From Rhodoferax sp. (GTDB taxonomy: Bacteria > Pseudomonadota > Gammaproteobacteria > Burkholderiales > Burkholderiaceae_C): DNA of 5,039 bases. The translations under genes were made by a program, and so were the position numbers. The DNA is taken from positions 1-5,039 of the forward strand of contig JAIPDA010000169.1 of assembly GCA_021737905.1 (NCBI GenBank), given 5' to 3'. The notes below the pieces were generated by a model that had not been told where the DNA came from, made no database searches, and saw only the letters and a program-made list of their open reading frames with translations. The stretch's first letter is position 1; each line of letters opens with the position of its first letter. This document shows, one piece after another, positions 4,335-5,039 of the stretch.

Positions 4335-5039
4335 ATGAAACGGATGCTGATTAATGCCACCCAGGCTGAAGAACGCCGGCTGGCCATTGTTGACGGACAA
4401 AAACTCCTCGACTACGAGATCGAAATCGAAGGGCGCGAGCAGCGCAAGGGCAACATCTACAAGGCCGTTGTCACCCGCGTCGAGCCTTCGCTGGAGGCCT
4501 GCTTTGTCGATTACGGCGAAGACCGCCACGGTTTTCTGCCTTTCAAAGAAATCTCGCGCAACTACTTCGCCGCTGGCGTGCCCGTCAACCAGGCCCGCAT
4601 CAACGACGTGATCCGCGAGGGCCAGGAAATGATGGTCCAGGTCGAAAAAGAAGAACGTGGCAACAAGGGCGCGGCCCTGACCACCTTCGTCAGCCTGGCC
4701 GGCCGCTATGTGGTGCTGATGCCCAACAACCCGCGCGGCGGCGGCGTCAGCCGGCGCATTGGAGGCGATGACCGGGCTGAACTCAAAGAAGCCATGGACC
4801 AGCTGGAATACCGGGCAGGCCCCAGCATCATCGCACGCACCCCCGGCACCGGCCGCAGCGCCCCCGAGCTGCAGTGGGACTTGAACTACCTGATCAAGCT
4901 GTGGACTGCCATCGAAGGCGCTGGCAAAAACGGCAAAGGCGCTTTCCTGATTTACCAGGAATCGAGCCTGGTGATCCGCGCCATCCGCGACTACTTCAAC
5001 AGCGACATCGGCGATATCCTGTTTGACACCGACGACGTC
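4335..5039 (+). CDS. rne: Ribonuclease E, N-terminal part (3' end outside window)
   Basis: The first 235 codons of the endoribonuclease that starts bulk mRNA decay and processes rRNA and tRNA precursors, scaffolding the degradosome through its C-terminal half. The N-terminus MKRMLINATQ is the same as in E. coli RNase E and differs from RNase G. The S1 RNA-binding domain spans about residues 36-119 and contains Phe57, Phe67 and Lys111, which match E. coli Phe57, Phe67 and Lys112. The 5'-monophosphate sensor residues Arg168 and Thr169 (in IIARTPGTG) match E. coli Arg169 and Thr170. The frame is open to the last base. The DNase-I-like catalytic domain, zinc-link cysteines and disordered C-terminal scaffold lie outside the window. 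It is divergent from rluC, as in enterobacteria, and has a strong AAGGA ribosome site. Regulation is probably by feedback through the long leader. Confidence 0.97.
   Translation, partial: MKRMLINATQAEERRLAIVDGQKLLDYEIEIEGREQRKGNIYKAVVTRVEPSLEACFVDYGEDRHGFLPFKEISRNYFAAGVPVNQARINDVIREGQEMMVQVEKEERGNKGAALTTFVSLAGRYVVLMPNNPRGGGVSRRIGGDDRAELKEAMDQLEYRAGPSIIARTPGTGRSAPELQWDLNYLIKLWTAIEGAGKNGKGAFLIYQESSLVIRAIRDYFNSDIGDILFDTDDV

Noticed and set aside
4158..4529. 123-codon minus-strand frame across the rne start
   Set aside because: It is antisense to the highly conserved RNase E N-terminus, lacks a ribosome site and has no family features.

Overview
The window looks like chromosomal core sequence of a betaproteobacterium in the Burkholderiales, most likely the Comamonadaceae (Rhodoferax or Polaromonas type). 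This rests on G+C-rich codon use, the character of the proteins, and a gene order I recognise from that group: rne divergent from rluC, followed by a HAD hydrolase, a small Rieske protein, sppA and an RsmI-like methyltransferase. The taxonomic placement is inference. I see no mobile element, CRISPR array, tRNA or rRNA.

Layout. Positions 2-466 (+) hold the 3' part of a tetrapyrrole-methylase-fold SAM methyltransferase whose start lies off the left edge. It converges on a tight four-gene minus-strand cluster that reads right to left: rluC (stop at 2559), a HAD phosphatase (2581-1919), a Rieske 2Fe-2S protein (1926-1552) and sppA (1528-482). The first two junctions overlap by 23 and 8 nt and the last has a 23-nt gap, so the cluster is very probably one translationally coupled operon. 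Around 3632-3743 lies the divergent rluC/rne control region. Position 4335 starts rne (RNase E), which runs off the right edge still in frame.

The most interesting part is the stretch of about 590 nt between a consensus-like sigma70 promoter (TATAAT at 3729-3734, + strand) and the rne start codon. It has no convincing protein gene. It does hold several strong inverted repeats, which get denser toward the rne ribosome-binding site, including a long hairpin with a six-U loop (4172-4208) and a 10-bp hairpin ending 9 nt before the Shine-Dalgarno sequence (4290-4314). This fits a long, structured, autoregulatory rne leader. Such leaders are known from E. coli, but I do not recognise this sequence as a known leader family.

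Functionally the window mixes rRNA modification (RluC and the RsmI-like methyltransferase), RNA processing and decay (RNase E), membrane protein quality control (SppA), phosphometabolite repair (HAD) and an uncharacterised Fe-S protein. The rne/rluC pairing is also found in enterobacteria; why the other genes are linked is not evident from the sequence.
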